Notes: generated by a model from the letters alone, not told the origin. DNA of 64,000 bases from Streptomyces fradiae ATCC 10745 = DSM 40063 (GCF_008704425.1 NZ_CP023696.1:6426501-6490500), one strand, 5' to 3'; shown: positions 25,174 to 34,229, counted from the stretch's first letter. Made by a program: numbers and translations.

Positions 25174-26136
25174 ATGCCCATCCCCGTGATCCTGGACTGC
25201 GACCCGGGGCACGACGACGCCTTCAACATCCTGCTCGCCGCAGCTCATCCCGGTGTCGAGCTGCTGGGGATCACCACGGTGGCCGGCAACCAGACCGTGG
25301 AGAAGACCACCCGCAACGCCCGCCGCGTCTGCACCGCCGCCGGGATCCGGGGCGTTCCGATCGCCGCCGGCATGGCCGAACCCCTGCGGGGCCGGGGCAT
25401 CACCGCCCCCGACATCCACGGCGCGTCCGGACTGGACGGACCGGCGTTCGGCGCTCCCGCCGTACCGCTCGACGGCCGCGACGCGGTGACGTTCCTCCAC
25501 GACACGCTCCGCGCCCACCCCGCGCCCGTCACCCTCGTCCCGACCGGGCCGCTCACCAACATCGCGGCCTTCCTGCTCGCCCACCCGGACCTCGCGGCGT
25601 CCAGGGTCGGGCGGATCGTCCTCATGGGCGGCTCCACCGGCCGCGGCAACCGCACGCCCGCCGCCGAGTTCAACATCCTCGCCGACCCCGAGGCCGCGGA
25701 CGTGGTCTTCCGCAGCGGACTGCACATCACCATGATCGGCCTCAACGTCAGCCACCGCGCGCTCGCCACCCCCGAGGTCGTCGCCCGCGTCCGGGACCTC
25801 GGCACGCCCCTGGCCCACGTCTGCGCCGAGCTGCTGACCTGGTTCGCCGGCACCTACCGCGAGGTGTACGGGTTTCGCGCCCCGCCCCTGCACGACCCGC
25901 TCACCGTCGCCCACCTCGTCGCCCCGGACCTGGTGACCCTCGTCCACGCGCCCGTCGCCGTCGAGCTGACGGGCACCCACACGCGCGGCGCCACCGTCGT
26001 GGACCTCGACGGCGTCACCGGGGCCCGCCCCAACGCGTACGTCGGCGTGGACGTGGACGTGGACGCGTACTGGGACCTGATCGTGGACGCGGTACGCACC
26101 CTCGGCCCGCCCGCCGCCGCCCGGTTCAGTCGGTGA
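25174..26136 (+). CDS. inosine-uridine preferring nucleoside hydrolase
   Basis: A 320-residue nucleoside N-ribohydrolase that splits ribonucleosides into base and ribose for salvage. ATG at 25174 is set by AGGAGA at 25164-25169; an upstream start adding 13 residues is less likely. The Ca2+-binding cluster is DCDPGHDDAF (Asp8, Asp10, Asp15). TGPLTNIAAFL near residue 125, VLMGGSTGRGN near residue 150, the AEFNILADPEAA block and the C-terminal LHDPLTVAHL (active-site His/Asp) are all present. Cytoplasmic. It converges on the PAP2-kinase gene, with which its last 11 bp overlap. Confidence 0.93.
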   Translation: MPIPVILDCDPGHDDAFNILLAAAHPGVELLGITTVAGNQTVEKTTRNARRVCTAAGIRGVPIAAGMAEPLRGRGITAPDIHGASGLDGPAFGAPAVPLDGRDAVTFLHDTLRAHPAPVTLVPTGPLTNIAAFLLAHPDLAASRVGRIVLMGGSTGRGNRTPAAEFNILADPEAADVVFRSGLHITMIGLNVSHRALATPEVVARVRDLGTPLAHVCAELLTWFAGTYREVYGFRAPPLHDPLTVAHLVAPDLVTLVHAPVAVELTGTHTRGATVVDLDGVTGARPNAYVGVDVDVDAYWDLIVDAVRTLGPPAAARFSR

Positions 26137-27625
26137 GCGGCCGGTACACGGTCAGCGCCTCCGGAAGCTTGTCGATCACCAGTTCCGGACCGGCCGGGAC
26201 GACCTCCCCGTCGTACGCCATATGAGTGCCCGCCGGCAGGTTCGCCACGCTCAGCCCCGTCGTGCGGGCCGCCGCGTACAGGCGCGTACGGGCGAGCCCG
26301 CCCGCCGCCGTCGCCAGCAGCCGCGGCCGGGCCAGCCGCCCGGCCTGCGCGATCCGCACGTCGAGCAGCCCGTCCGCCACGTCGTGGCGGCGCAGCGGCG
26401 CCAGTCCCACGCTGCGGTAGACGCCGTTCCCGGCGAAGAGGAACCACATGGAGCGGGGCCCGCCGTTCACCTCCGCCTCCAGCGGGGTCGCCGTGCGCAG
26501 CACGCGCGCGGCGCCCAGCAGCGTCGCCGCCGGGCCGCCGATCCGCGGCGACCAGTGCTCCCGCAGCCGCACCAGCTCCGGGTACACGCCCAGGCTGAAC
26601 GTGTTGACGAAGTACACCGGCTCCCGACCGGCCCCCCGGCCGCGCGGCCGGACACGCCCCACGTCGGCCCGCACCGCGTGCCCGTGCGCCAGGGCATGGC
26701 ACCCGTCCGCCACCGAGTCCACCCCCAGGTCCGCGGCGAAGTGGTTGAACGTGCCCCCCGGCAGGACCAGCATCGGCACCCGGTTGCGCAGGGCGGGCGC
26801 CACCGCCGCGTTCACCGTGCCGTCGCCGCCGCACACCCCGAACACCCCGCCCCGCCGGGCCGCCTCGGCCGCCGCGGTCTCCAGCAGGTCCGGCAGCGAG
26901 CCGCCGCCCTCCCCGCACAGCAGCACCTCCGCCTTCGGCAGCAGCGCCGCGATCTGGGAGGCCGGGTCCACCAGATGCGTCCCCGCGCCCGACGACGGGT
27001 TCACCACGACCACCAGACCGTCCCCGTCCGGCAGGGCGGGCACCTTCGCGCGCGGCCGCGCGGGCACCGGCACCAGATCACGCGTCGGCACCAGCCCGCG
27101 TACCGCGAACGCCGCACCCGCCCCCAGCGCCATGCCCGCCAGCACATCACTCGGGTAGTGGACGCCCGTGTAGACGCGGGAGAACGCGACCGAGGCGGCG
27201 ACCGGCACCAGCGCCGCGCCCATGCCCCGCGACTCCAGGGCGACACCCGCCGTGAAGGCCGCCGCCGACGCGGCGTGGCCCGACGGGAACGACGTGGTCA
27301 GCGGCTGGCGCGGCAGGCGGCGCGGCAGCGGCACCCGGTCCAGCACCGGCCGCTGCCGCCCGACCGCGCCCTTCGCCAGCGTGTTCACCGTCAAGGAGGC
27401 GAGCGCCAGCGACGCCGCCCCGCGCATCGCGGCCCGCCTGCCGCGCGCCCCGCCCAGCGCCCACATCCCGGCGGCGATGCCGAACCACAGCACGCCCCGG
27501 TTCGCGCTGCGGCTCAGCCGCGGCAGCACGGGCTCGGCCGCGGGCCAGGTGCGCTTCGCCACCTGCGCGAACACGGCCCGGTCCAGTCTGCTGAGCACGC
27601 TCCGCGCCCTGGGTGCCTCTCGCAT
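26126..27625 (-). CDS. PAP2 phosphatase - diacylglycerol kinase fusion membrane protein
   Basis: A 499-residue bifunctional lipid enzyme. ATG at 27625 has GGAGGAGAG upstream. The N-terminal ~220 residues form a PAP2/acid-phosphatase domain with membrane helices and the three motifs KGAVGRQRP, PSGHAAS and SRVYTGVHYPSDVLAG. The C-terminal ~290 residues are a DAGK_cat/YegS-like lipid kinase: VVVNPSSGAGT near residue 215, CGGDGTVNAAVAPAL with the nucleotide-binding GGDGT, and LPGGTFNHFA. The combination would dephosphorylate and phosphorylate lipids such as phosphatidic acid or undecaprenyl derivatives on either side of a membrane. Similar fusions are found in other actinomycetes. It overlaps the convergent nucleoside hydrolase by 11 bp. 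Confidence 0.9.
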   Translation of the reverse strand: MREAPRARSVLSRLDRAVFAQVAKRTWPAAEPVLPRLSRSANRGVLWFGIAAGMWALGGARGRRAAMRGAASLALASLTVNTLAKGAVGRQRPVLDRVPLPRRLPRQPLTTSFPSGHAASAAAFTAGVALESRGMGAALVPVAASVAFSRVYTGVHYPSDVLAGMALGAGAAFAVRGLVPTRDLVPVPARPRAKVPALPDGDGLVVVVNPSSGAGTHLVDPASQIAALLPKAEVLLCGEGGGSLPDLLETAAAEAARRGGVFGVCGGDGTVNAAVAPALRNRVPMLVLPGGTFNHFAADLGVDSVADGCHALAHGHAVRADVGRVRPRGRGAGREPVYFVNTFSLGVYPELVRLREHWSPRIGGPAATLLGAARVLRTATPLEAEVNGGPRSMWFLFAGNGVYRSVGLAPLRRHDVADGLLDVRIAQAGRLARPRLLATAAGGLARTRLYAAARTTGLSVANLPAGTHMAYDGEVVPAGPELVIDKLPEALTVYRPLTD

Positions 27626-27854
27626 CGGCTCTCCTCCTCGTACCCGGAACGCTCCGGCGCGCCGCGACGTGCCCGCCCGCGCCAACGTACCCGCCCCCGC
27701 CCCGGGAACGCCTGCCGGGAGCCCGCGTACGTCCCACGCGCCCGCACACCGACCGGCGTTCCCCCGTTCGTGGCGGGCGGTTGTCCGGTCCGTGCCGATC
27801 CGCTCTACTTCTGTACGGCGCGCCGCGCACGGCGGGCGGGGGAGAGGGGCCGGG

Positions 27855-29570
27855 ATGCGTACCGAGAAGAGCGGGCAGGACGGACAGGGCGGCGAGGGCG
27901 GCCGGGACGGCCGGGGCGGAGGCGGCGCCGGTCCGGCCGGGCCGCCGCGCCCGCGGCAGGGCGGTGCCGGACCGCACCGCGACGGCGGGGCGGCGCCCAC
28001 CCGGCGGGCGGATGCCCCACCGCACCGCGGCGGGGCCGGACGCCACCGCCGCTCCCGCACCGGCCGAAGGGGCTTCACCGCCGGGGCCGTCGGCGTCCTC
28101 CTCGCCGTCCTGTGCGCCGGCCTGGCCGCCGCCTGGGACAGCCCGCGCGGCGGCACGGACGGACCCGGGGGCCCCGGCGGCGACACCCGCGCGTCCGCCA
28201 CGACCGCGCTCCCCTTCGACATGCCGGACCGCGCCGCCCTGCGCGCCGGCGGCAGGATGGTGTTCGCGCACTACTTCACCCCGTACCCGCTCTCCCTCGA
28301 CAACGAGGAACCCCACCGCGACTACTACGCCCGCAACTACCTCGCCCCGCACGGCGAGAACGGCAAGCACCGCGCGTACGGCGGCCTGCTGCGCGACCGC
28401 CCGCGGCCGGTCCGCCCGCAGGACGGCGACTGGGAGGCGGCCAACCTCCGGCAGGAGGTGCGCACCGCCCGCGACGCCGGCCTCGACGGCTTCACCCTGG
28501 ACGTGCTGTCCCTCGCCGGCCGGAACTGGGAGCGCTGCCGGATGCTGCTGGAGGCCGCCCACGCGGTGGATCCCGGCTTCCGCATCGTGCTGATGCCGGA
28601 CATGGCGTCCCTCACCACCGAGGGCCCCCGCGAGATCGCCGACGCCCTCGCCGAGCTGGCCCGCAGCCCCGCCGCGCACCGGCTGCCCGACGGGCGCCTC
28701 GTCGTCTCCCCCTTCAAGGCGGAGGCGAGGAGCGCCGCCTGGTGGTCCGGTGTCCTCGACGACCTGCGCGCCCGGCACGGCCTGCGGACCGCGTTCGTCC
28801 CCGTCTTCCTCGACTTCGACGCCAGTCACGAGGAGTTCGCCCCGATCAGCCACGGCTTCTCCGACTGGGGGGTGCGCACCCACACCCCGCCGGAGGACCC
28901 CGGCCGCCAAGCCCGCGCCGCGCACCGCCTCGGCAAGATCTGGATGCAGCCCGTGGCCGTCCAGGACGCCCGGCCCAACCAGGGTGTGTACGACGAGGCC
29001 GGGAACACCGGCACGCTCCGCGCCACCTGGGAGCGGGCCATCGCCGGCGGCGCGGACTGGGTGCAGCTCACCACCTGGAACGACTACTCCGAGACCACCC
29101 ACATCGCCCCGTCGCAGCACAACGGCCACGCCTATCTCGACCTCACCTCCTACTACCTGACCCGGTTCAAGACCGGCAGATGGCCCGCCATCGTCCGCGA
29201 CACGCTGTACCTCACCGCCCGCCCCCACCTTGCCGACGCCCGCCCGACCGGCGGGCAGACCCGGCTGATGACGCTGCGCGGGAGCAGCGAGCCGGCCCGC
29301 GACACGGTGGAGGTCCTGGCCTTCCTCACCCGCCCGGCGACCCTCGACGTCACCACCGGCGCCGTCACCACCAGCCGGCCGGTCCCGGCGGGGACGACGC
29401 CCGTCGTGGTGCCGCTGCGCACGGGCCGGGTCTCCGGCGCGGCCGTACGGGACGGGCGCACGGCCGCGGCGGTGGAGCTGCCGTTCCGGGTGGTCCGCCA
29501 TCCTGAGGTGCAGGACCTCCAGTACCGCGCCGCGACCAGCGGCCGCCCCACCCCGCCCTGCTGCCTCTGA
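27855..29570 (+). CDS. membrane-anchored/secreted glycoside hydrolase family 71 (alpha-1,3-glucanase) protein
   Basis: A 571-residue GH71-like enzyme. ATG at 27855 follows GAGAGGGG. About 75 polar Gly/Arg-rich residues precede one hydrophobic segment (FTAGAVGVLLAVLCAGLAAAW), a long n-region signal or anchor. The GH71 domain starts at MVFAHYFTPYPLSLDN and includes DGFTLDVLSLAGRNW, FRIVLMPDMASLT, LVVSPFKAEAR and WVQLTTWNDYSETTHIAPS; the Asp/Glu residues in these blocks are the candidate catalytic acids. A short beta-domain ends the protein. GH71 enzymes cut alpha-1,3-glucan of fungal walls (mutan). It is divergent from the PAP2 gene with 229 bp between. Target specificity is inferred from family. 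Confidence 0.85.
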   Translation: MRTEKSGQDGQGGEGGRDGRGGGGAGPAGPPRPRQGGAGPHRDGGAAPTRRADAPPHRGGAGRHRRSRTGRRGFTAGAVGVLLAVLCAGLAAAWDSPRGGTDGPGGPGGDTRASATTALPFDMPDRAALRAGGRMVFAHYFTPYPLSLDNEEPHRDYYARNYLAPHGENGKHRAYGGLLRDRPRPVRPQDGDWEAANLRQEVRTARDAGLDGFTLDVLSLAGRNWERCRMLLEAAHAVDPGFRIVLMPDMASLTTEGPREIADALAELARSPAAHRLPDGRLVVSPFKAEARSAAWWSGVLDDLRARHGLRTAFVPVFLDFDASHEEFAPISHGFSDWGVRTHTPPEDPGRQARAAHRLGKIWMQPVAVQDARPNQGVYDEAGNTGTLRATWERAIAGGADWVQLTTWNDYSETTHIAPSQHNGHAYLDLTSYYLTRFKTGRWPAIVRDTLYLTARPHLADARPTGGQTRLMTLRGSSEPARDTVEVLAFLTRPATLDVTTGAVTTSRPVPAGTTPVVVPLRTGRVSGAAVRDGRTAAAVELPFRVVRHPEVQDLQYRAATSGRPTPPCCL

Positions 29571-29948
29571 CCCCGCCCCCCGGGGCGCCCGCCCCCTGCC
29601 CGCGCCACCGAGCCGGCCCGGGCTCCCCGGGCGCGCCGCCCCGCCCGCTCGCCCGGTCGGCTTCGTGCCCGGGCCCCCGGCCCCGGCCGTGCCGAGGCCG
29701 CGCCCGCGAGGCCCCCGGCCCGTCCACCAGGCCCCCGGCCCGTCCACCGGTCTCGCCCGCCCCGGCCGGGACGACGTGCCGGGTGATCCGGCCCCCCACG
29801 GCCCCGCCCCGCGCAGGGCCGTCCGGGCCTTAGGCAGGACCGCCGGGAACTCCCGGACCACCGCCGCGAACGGCCCCGTCCCGGTCGCGTGGACCGCGTG
29901 CCCGGCGGGCAGGTGGGCCGGCCGGGCACCGGGGACGCGCCGCTCCGG
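29571..29948. other. 378-bp convergent intergenic region
   Basis: No gene is supported. C-rich low-complexity DNA between the GH71 and YunG-like stops, with a 20-bp duplication at 29711-29750. Confidence 0.55.
29711..29750. repeat. 20-bp tandem duplication
   Basis: Two adjacent copies of GCCCCCGGCCCGTCCACCAG, the second with G at position 19. Confidence 0.75.
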
Positions 29949-30359
29949 CTACGCGGCGGGCGGCGCGGGCAGCGGGCCCAGCCGCCGCTCGACGCGCTCC
30001 CGCAGGCGCAGGTACGCGTCCCAGCGGTGGGGCAGCCGGCCCGCCGGCCGCTCCACCGTACGCGCGCCGGTCACGGTCTCGCCGTCGCGGAACTGCTCAC
30101 GCGTCAGGTCGACCTCCGCGCCGGAGGGCAGCCGGTTCCACCAGTGGTAGCCGAGCCGCCCTCCGCCGAGCCACACCTCGCCGTACACGAGGTCGCCGCC
30201 CAGCAGGTCGTGCACGACGAGCGCCGTGACGTCGCAGTGCCCCCGGCTCGGGTTGCCCCCCGTCCACGGCGCGCGCTCCACGTCGTCGGGCGAGCAGGTG
30301 TCGGCGGCCCAGGAGGCCCGCAGCGCCGCCTCGATGTCCCGCAGCTTCCATGTCGTCAT
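29949..30359 (-). CDS. YunG-like small protein
   Basis: A 136-residue cytoplasmic protein. Recognisable blocks are LRASWAADTCSPDD, NPSRGHCDVTALVVHDLLGGDLVYG, YHWWNRLPSGAEVDLTREQF, and a C-terminal RYxxLRxRV-like helix (WDAYLRLRERVERRLG). These match the YunG family of Bacillus, including the Cys in GHCDVTA, a later His in YHWWN and the Asp in VDLT, a Cys-His-Asp order that resembles a papain/NlpC-type arrangement. Function is unknown. ATG at 30359 with GGCGGG upstream. It stands alone, divergent from the molybdopterin gene. Confidence 0.75.
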   Translation of the reverse strand: MTTWKLRDIEAALRASWAADTCSPDDVERAPWTGGNPSRGHCDVTALVVHDLLGGDLVYGEVWLGGGRLGYHWWNRLPSGAEVDLTREQFRDGETVTGARTVERPAGRLPHRWDAYLRLRERVERRLGPLPAPPAA

Positions 30360-30795
30360 ACCCGCCAGCCTCGCAGGCCGCACTGACACCGCCGGCACGT
30401 GAGGCACCGTCAGGCGCACGTTCCGCGGCCCGGCCGGCGCCCCCTCCCCGCCGCCGCAGCCGCCGGGTCCGCCCCTGAGCCGGGCCGCGCCCCTGCGGGC
30501 GGTGAGCGCCGCCGGGCCCGGCGCACGCCGCCGGATGCCGGACGCGCGCCCTGCCCCGAGGCGCCGCACCGGGCGCGGACGCGCGCCGCCCCGCCGCCAG
30601 GCGGGAGCCCGCCGTCGTCCCGCCGGGGAGCCGGTCACGCGCCCTGCCAGGGGGTGTGCCACCAGAGGGAGGAACGAGCCGACCGGGCGTGAGACGCCCC
30701 CACCACCGGGTACCGATGGATGCCTCGGCGCCCCGTGCCCCCGCGGCCCGGCGGGCGCCGGGAACGCGAGGACGCCGATCGGAGTGGGAGCGCGC
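30360..30795. other. 436-bp divergent intergenic region
   Basis: No gene is supported between the YunG-like and molybdopterin genes. It is C-rich on the left. On the right is a perfect hairpin at 30685-30699. I looked for a molybdenum-cofactor riboswitch fold and could not recognise one by eye. Confidence 0.5.
30685..30699. promoter_or_regulatory. short perfect inverted repeat upstream of the molybdopterin gene
   Basis: GGGCGT and ACGCCC flank GAG, ending about 97 bp before the ATG at 30796. It could be an operator or a leader stem-loop; nothing else assigns it. Confidence 0.4.
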
Positions 30796-33300
30796 ATGGG
30801 TGGGCACGTCGACCGGATCGCCGAACCCTGGGGCGGTCGCACCCCGTACGCACGGGGCGGCACCTGGCCCGTACGCGTCGACACGTACCTGGCCGACGGC
30901 CTCGACCAGGCGGCGGTGCAGCGCTGGGTGCAGTCCGCGTCGATCCTGCACTCGGACGGCGACGCGATGGACGTCGCCGTGCGGGACGGCCGCATCGTCG
31001 GGGTGCGCGGCCGGGCCGTGGACCGGGTCAACCACGGACGGCTCGGACCGAAGGACCTGTTCGGATGGCAGGCCAACGCCTCACCGGACCGCCTCACCCG
31101 CCCCCTCGTCCGCGAGGGCGGCCGGCTCGTGGAGAGCGACTGGGACACGGCCATGGGCCGGATCGCCGGCCGCACCCGGCAGCTGCTGGAGGAACGCGGT
31201 CCCGGCTCGATCGGCTTCTACACCAGCGGCCAGCTCTTCCTGGAGGAGTACTACACCCTCGCCGTCATCGCCCGCGCCGGCATCGGCACCCACCACCTCG
31301 ACGGCAACACCCGGCTGTGCACCTCGACCGCCGCCGAGGCGCTGAAGGAGTCGTTCGGCTGCGACGGCCAGCCGGGGACGTACGACGACATCGACCACGC
31401 CGACACCATCGCCCTGTTCGGCCACAACATCGCCGAGACGCAGCCCGTGCAGTGGATGAGGGTCCTCGACCGGCTGGACGGCGCCGATCCGCCGCGCCTG
31501 GTGTGCGTCGACCCCCGCCCCACGCGCGTGGCCCGGCTGGCGGACGTCCATCTGGCGCCCCGCGTGGGCACCAACGCGGCCCTGCTGAACGCCCTCCTGC
31601 ACGAGATCGTCCGCACCGACCGCGTCGACCACGCGTACGTCGCCGCGCACACGGTCGGCTACGAGGAGCTGGCGCGGCGCGTCGCCGGGACCACCCCCGA
31701 GTGGGCCGCGCGGATCTGCGACGTCCCCGCCGCCCGCATCCGCGAAGCCGCCGAGGTGCTCGGCACGGCCGCCCGGCTGCTGTCCACGGTCCTCCAGGGC
31801 GTGTACCAGTCGCACCAGGCCACCGCCGCCGCCGTCCAGATCAACAACCTGCACCTGCTGCGCGGCATGCTCGGCCGCCCCGGTGCCGGGGTCCTCCAGA
31901 TGAACGGCCAGCCGACCGCCCAGAACACCCGCGAGTGCGGCGCCGACGGAGACCTGCCGGGCTTCCGCAACTGGCAGAACGACCAGCACGTCGCCGACCT
32001 GGCGAGGGTGTGGAACGTCGACCCGTCGGCCATCCCGCACCACGGGCCGCCCACCCACGCCATGCAGATGTTTCGCTACGCCGAGCAGGGCACCGTCCGC
32101 ATGCTGTGGATCAGCGGCACCAACCCGGCGGTGTCCCTGCCGGAGCTGCGCCGCATCCGCTCCGTCCTCGCCCAGGACCGGCTGTTCGTCGTGGTGCAGG
32201 ACCTGTTCCCCACCGAGACCGCGCGCCTCGCCGACGTCGTCCTGCCCGCGGCCACCTGGGGCGAGAAGACCGGCACGTTCACCAACGCCGACCGGACCGT
32301 CCACCTCTCCGACAAGGCCGTCGACCCGCCCGGCGAGGCCAGAGCCGACCTGGACGTGTTCCTCGACTACGCCGCCCGCATGGACTTCCGCGACAAGGAC
32401 GGAGGACCGCTCGTCGACTGGCACGACCCGGAGTCGGCGTTCGAGGCGTGGAAGCGCTGCAGCGCGGGCCGGCCCTGCGACTACACCGGCATCACCTACG
32501 AAGGGCTGCGCGGGGGCAGCGGCATCCAGTGGCCCTGCCACACGGGCGCCCCCCGCGGCACGCCCCGGCTCTACACGGACGGCGTCACCTGGGCCGCGCC
32601 CGACGTCTGCGAGACGTACGGCAAGGACCTGGTCACCGGCGCGGCGACGGAGGCCGTCGAGTACCGGGCGCTCAACCCGGACGGCAAGGCCATGCTGAAG
32701 GCCGCCGACTACCTGCCGCCGCACGAGGAGCCCGACGAGCGGTACCCGTTCCAGCTCACCACCGGCCGCACCCTCTACCACTTCCACACCCGTACGAAGA
32801 CGGGCCGCGCCCCGCAGCTCGACGGCGCGGCGCCCGACGTGTGGGTGGAGGCGTCCGCGGCCGACGCCGCCGCGCACGGGCTCGCCGAAGGCGACCTGGT
32901 CCAGGTGGCCACTGCGCGCGGCGCGCTGCGGGGGCGGCTGCGGATCACCGCCATCCGGCCCGGCCTGCTGTTCGTGCCGTTCCACTACGGCTACTGGGAC
33001 ACGCCGTCCGGTCAGGGCCCCGCCGAGGGCGTGCCGGGGCGGGCCGCGAACGAGGCCACCGTCACCGACTGGGACCCGGTCTCCAAGCAGCCGCTGTTCA
33101 AGACGGCCGCGGCGGCGCTCACGCTGGTCGAGCGCGGCGACGGCACCGCGGCGCCCGCCCCCACGACCACCGCGTCCGCCCCGGTCGACGGCGCCCCCGG
33201 CACCGCCCCTCGGGCCCGCACCACCGTCGGAGGGCCGTCGGCGTACGTGACCGAGTCCGGCCCCCTGCCCTGGGACGAGTACGGAGGAGACCGCGCGTGA
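30796..33300 (+). CDS. NapA-like molybdopterin oxidoreductase lacking the N-terminal [4Fe-4S] motif
   Basis: An 834-residue Mo/W-bis-MGD enzyme of the DMSO-reductase superfamily. The core follows NapA/formate dehydrogenase: GSIGFYTSGQLFLEEYY, NTRLCTSTAAEALKESFG, DIDHADTIALFGHNIAETQP, VQINNLHLLRGMLGRPGAGV (segments), QDLFPTETARLADVVLPAATWGEKTGTFTN and a C-terminal molydop-binding domain (YPFQLTTGRTLYHFHTRTKT, FHYGYWDTPSG). Cys175 aligns with the NapA Cys that ligates Mo. The usual CxxCxxxC near the N-terminus is missing: QRWVQSASILHSDGDAMDVAVRDG has no Cys. No Tat signal is visible, so it is cytoplasmic. It overlaps the next gene by GTGA. Substrate and electron path are unknown. Confidence 0.88.
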   Translation: MGGHVDRIAEPWGGRTPYARGGTWPVRVDTYLADGLDQAAVQRWVQSASILHSDGDAMDVAVRDGRIVGVRGRAVDRVNHGRLGPKDLFGWQANASPDRLTRPLVREGGRLVESDWDTAMGRIAGRTRQLLEERGPGSIGFYTSGQLFLEEYYTLAVIARAGIGTHHLDGNTRLCTSTAAEALKESFGCDGQPGTYDDIDHADTIALFGHNIAETQPVQWMRVLDRLDGADPPRLVCVDPRPTRVARLADVHLAPRVGTNAALLNALLHEIVRTDRVDHAYVAAHTVGYEELARRVAGTTPEWAARICDVPAARIREAAEVLGTAARLLSTVLQGVYQSHQATAAAVQINNLHLLRGMLGRPGAGVLQMNGQPTAQNTRECGADGDLPGFRNWQNDQHVADLARVWNVDPSAIPHHGPPTHAMQMFRYAEQGTVRMLWISGTNPAVSLPELRRIRSVLAQDRLFVVVQDLFPTETARLADVVLPAATWGEKTGTFTNADRTVHLSDKAVDPPGEARADLDVFLDYAARMDFRDKDGGPLVDWHDPESAFEAWKRCSAGRPCDYTGITYEGLRGGSGIQWPCHTGAPRGTPRLYTDGVTWAAPDVCETYGKDLVTGAATEAVEYRALNPDGKAMLKAADYLPPHEEPDERYPFQLTTGRTLYHFHTRTKTGRAPQLDGAAPDVWVEASAADAAAHGLAEGDLVQVATARGALRGRLRITAIRPGLLFVPFHYGYWDTPSGQGPAEGVPGRAANEATVTDWDPVSKQPLFKTAAAALTLVERGDGTAAPAPTTTASAPVDGAPGTAPRARTTVGGPSAYVTESGPLPWDEYGGDRA

Positions 33301-33797
33301 ACGGCATCGCCCTCACCCTGCGCGCCCTGCACCACGGCGAACGGAGTCTCGCCCGCCACCTGGTGGCGGCGGGCGAACGCCACAGCACCGAACACGAGGT
33401 CCGCCACGTGGCCATCGACCTCGCCGGCTGGTCGCGCGCACACGCCGACCGGCTCGCCGAGACGGCCGCCGACCGGGACGTGCGCCTCTTCGGCCCGGAC
33501 AGCCCCGGCGGCCCCCCACCGGCCGGACCCCTGGCAACCCTGCGGGAGAAGGCCGCCGAGGCGCTCGGCGACCGCCCGGAACCGGGCCTGCTCCTCCTGT
33601 GGGACCTGCGCCGACTCCACCTGGCCGCCGCGGGGAACTCGGTGTACTGGGAGATGCTGGCCCAGGCGGCACAGGCCGCCAGGGACGAGGCGCTGCTGGG
33701 GCTGGTGACCGACTGCCACCCGCGGACGCTCCGCCAGATGCGCTGGACCAACACGATGATCAAAGTGCTGTCCCCCCAGACACTGACCGCCCTGTGA
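33297..33797 (+). CDS. unknown partner protein of the molybdopterin oxidoreductase
   Basis: A 166-residue soluble protein whose GTG overlaps the stop of the oxidoreductase, after GGAGGAG. It is all-helical by appearance: LRALHHGERSLARHLVAAGERH, EHEVRHVAIDLAGWSRAHADRLAETAADRD, LLWDLRRLHLAAAGNSVYWEMLAQAAQAARDEALLGLV. The early His/Glu pattern (HHGERSL, ERHSTEHEVRHV) could bind metal, in the style of hemerythrin- or ferritin-like bundles, but I cannot confirm a motif. Strict coupling suggests a chaperone or redox partner for the cofactor-containing enzyme. I do not recognise the family. Confidence 0.75.
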   Translation: MNGIALTLRALHHGERSLARHLVAAGERHSTEHEVRHVAIDLAGWSRAHADRLAETAADRDVRLFGPDSPGGPPPAGPLATLREKAAEALGDRPEPGLLLLWDLRRLHLAAAGNSVYWEMLAQAAQAARDEALLGLVTDCHPRTLRQMRWTNTMIKVLSPQTLTAL

Positions 33798-34004
33798 CCA
33801 CCCGCCCGCCACACCGGCCACTCCACCCGGAGCATCCCGGCGCCACGGCACCCGGACGCGCCGGCTCGCCCGGCCCACGCGGCCGCGCCGCACGGCGAAG
33901 CACCAGGGGCGGGCCTCGCACGCCGACCCACGTCGTACGCGAGCCGAGCCGCACGTTCGGGCCGCACCCCCTCGGACACGGGCACCGGCTCCCCGGCCGC
34001 AGGG

Positions 34005-34229
34005 TCAGGCCCGTTCGTGCGCGAACAGCTCCAGGTGGCCGCACCGGGGGCAGCGGCCGGCGTCGATCTGCCAGCGGGGGCGGCCCATCCGCTTGGCCCC
34101 GCCGAGGAAGCCGCGCTCCAGAGGCCCGGCGATCCAGCGGGCGAATCCACTGGAGTGCTCGCCGTCGTCCTCGATGAATCCTGGTTCGAGGCCGATCGCC
34201 CCGCACTGGGTGCACTTCGCCGTGTCCAC
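34005..34229 (-). CDS. small two-CxxC zinc-ribbon protein
   Basis: A 74-residue protein with CTQCGAIG near the N-terminus and CPRCGHLELFAHERA at the C-terminus, a classical four-cysteine zinc ribbon split by ~50 residues (EPGFIEDDGEHSSGFARW, GFLGGAKRMGRPRWQ). GTG at 34229 with GGCGGG 3-8 bases before is the preferred start; the extra 35 upstream codons are not convincing. Small proteins of this type are common and uncharacterised in Streptomyces. It shares direction with the DUF2071 gene 159 bp upstream. Confidence 0.72.
   Translation of the reverse strand: MDTAKCTQCGAIGLEPGFIEDDGEHSSGFARWIAGPLERGFLGGAKRMGRPRWQIDAGRCPRCGHLELFAHERA

Noticed and set aside
30360..30795. Molybdenum-cofactor riboswitch before the molybdopterin gene
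   Set aside because: Only a single short hairpin is visible; I could not find the conserved fold by eye and a covariance search was not possible.
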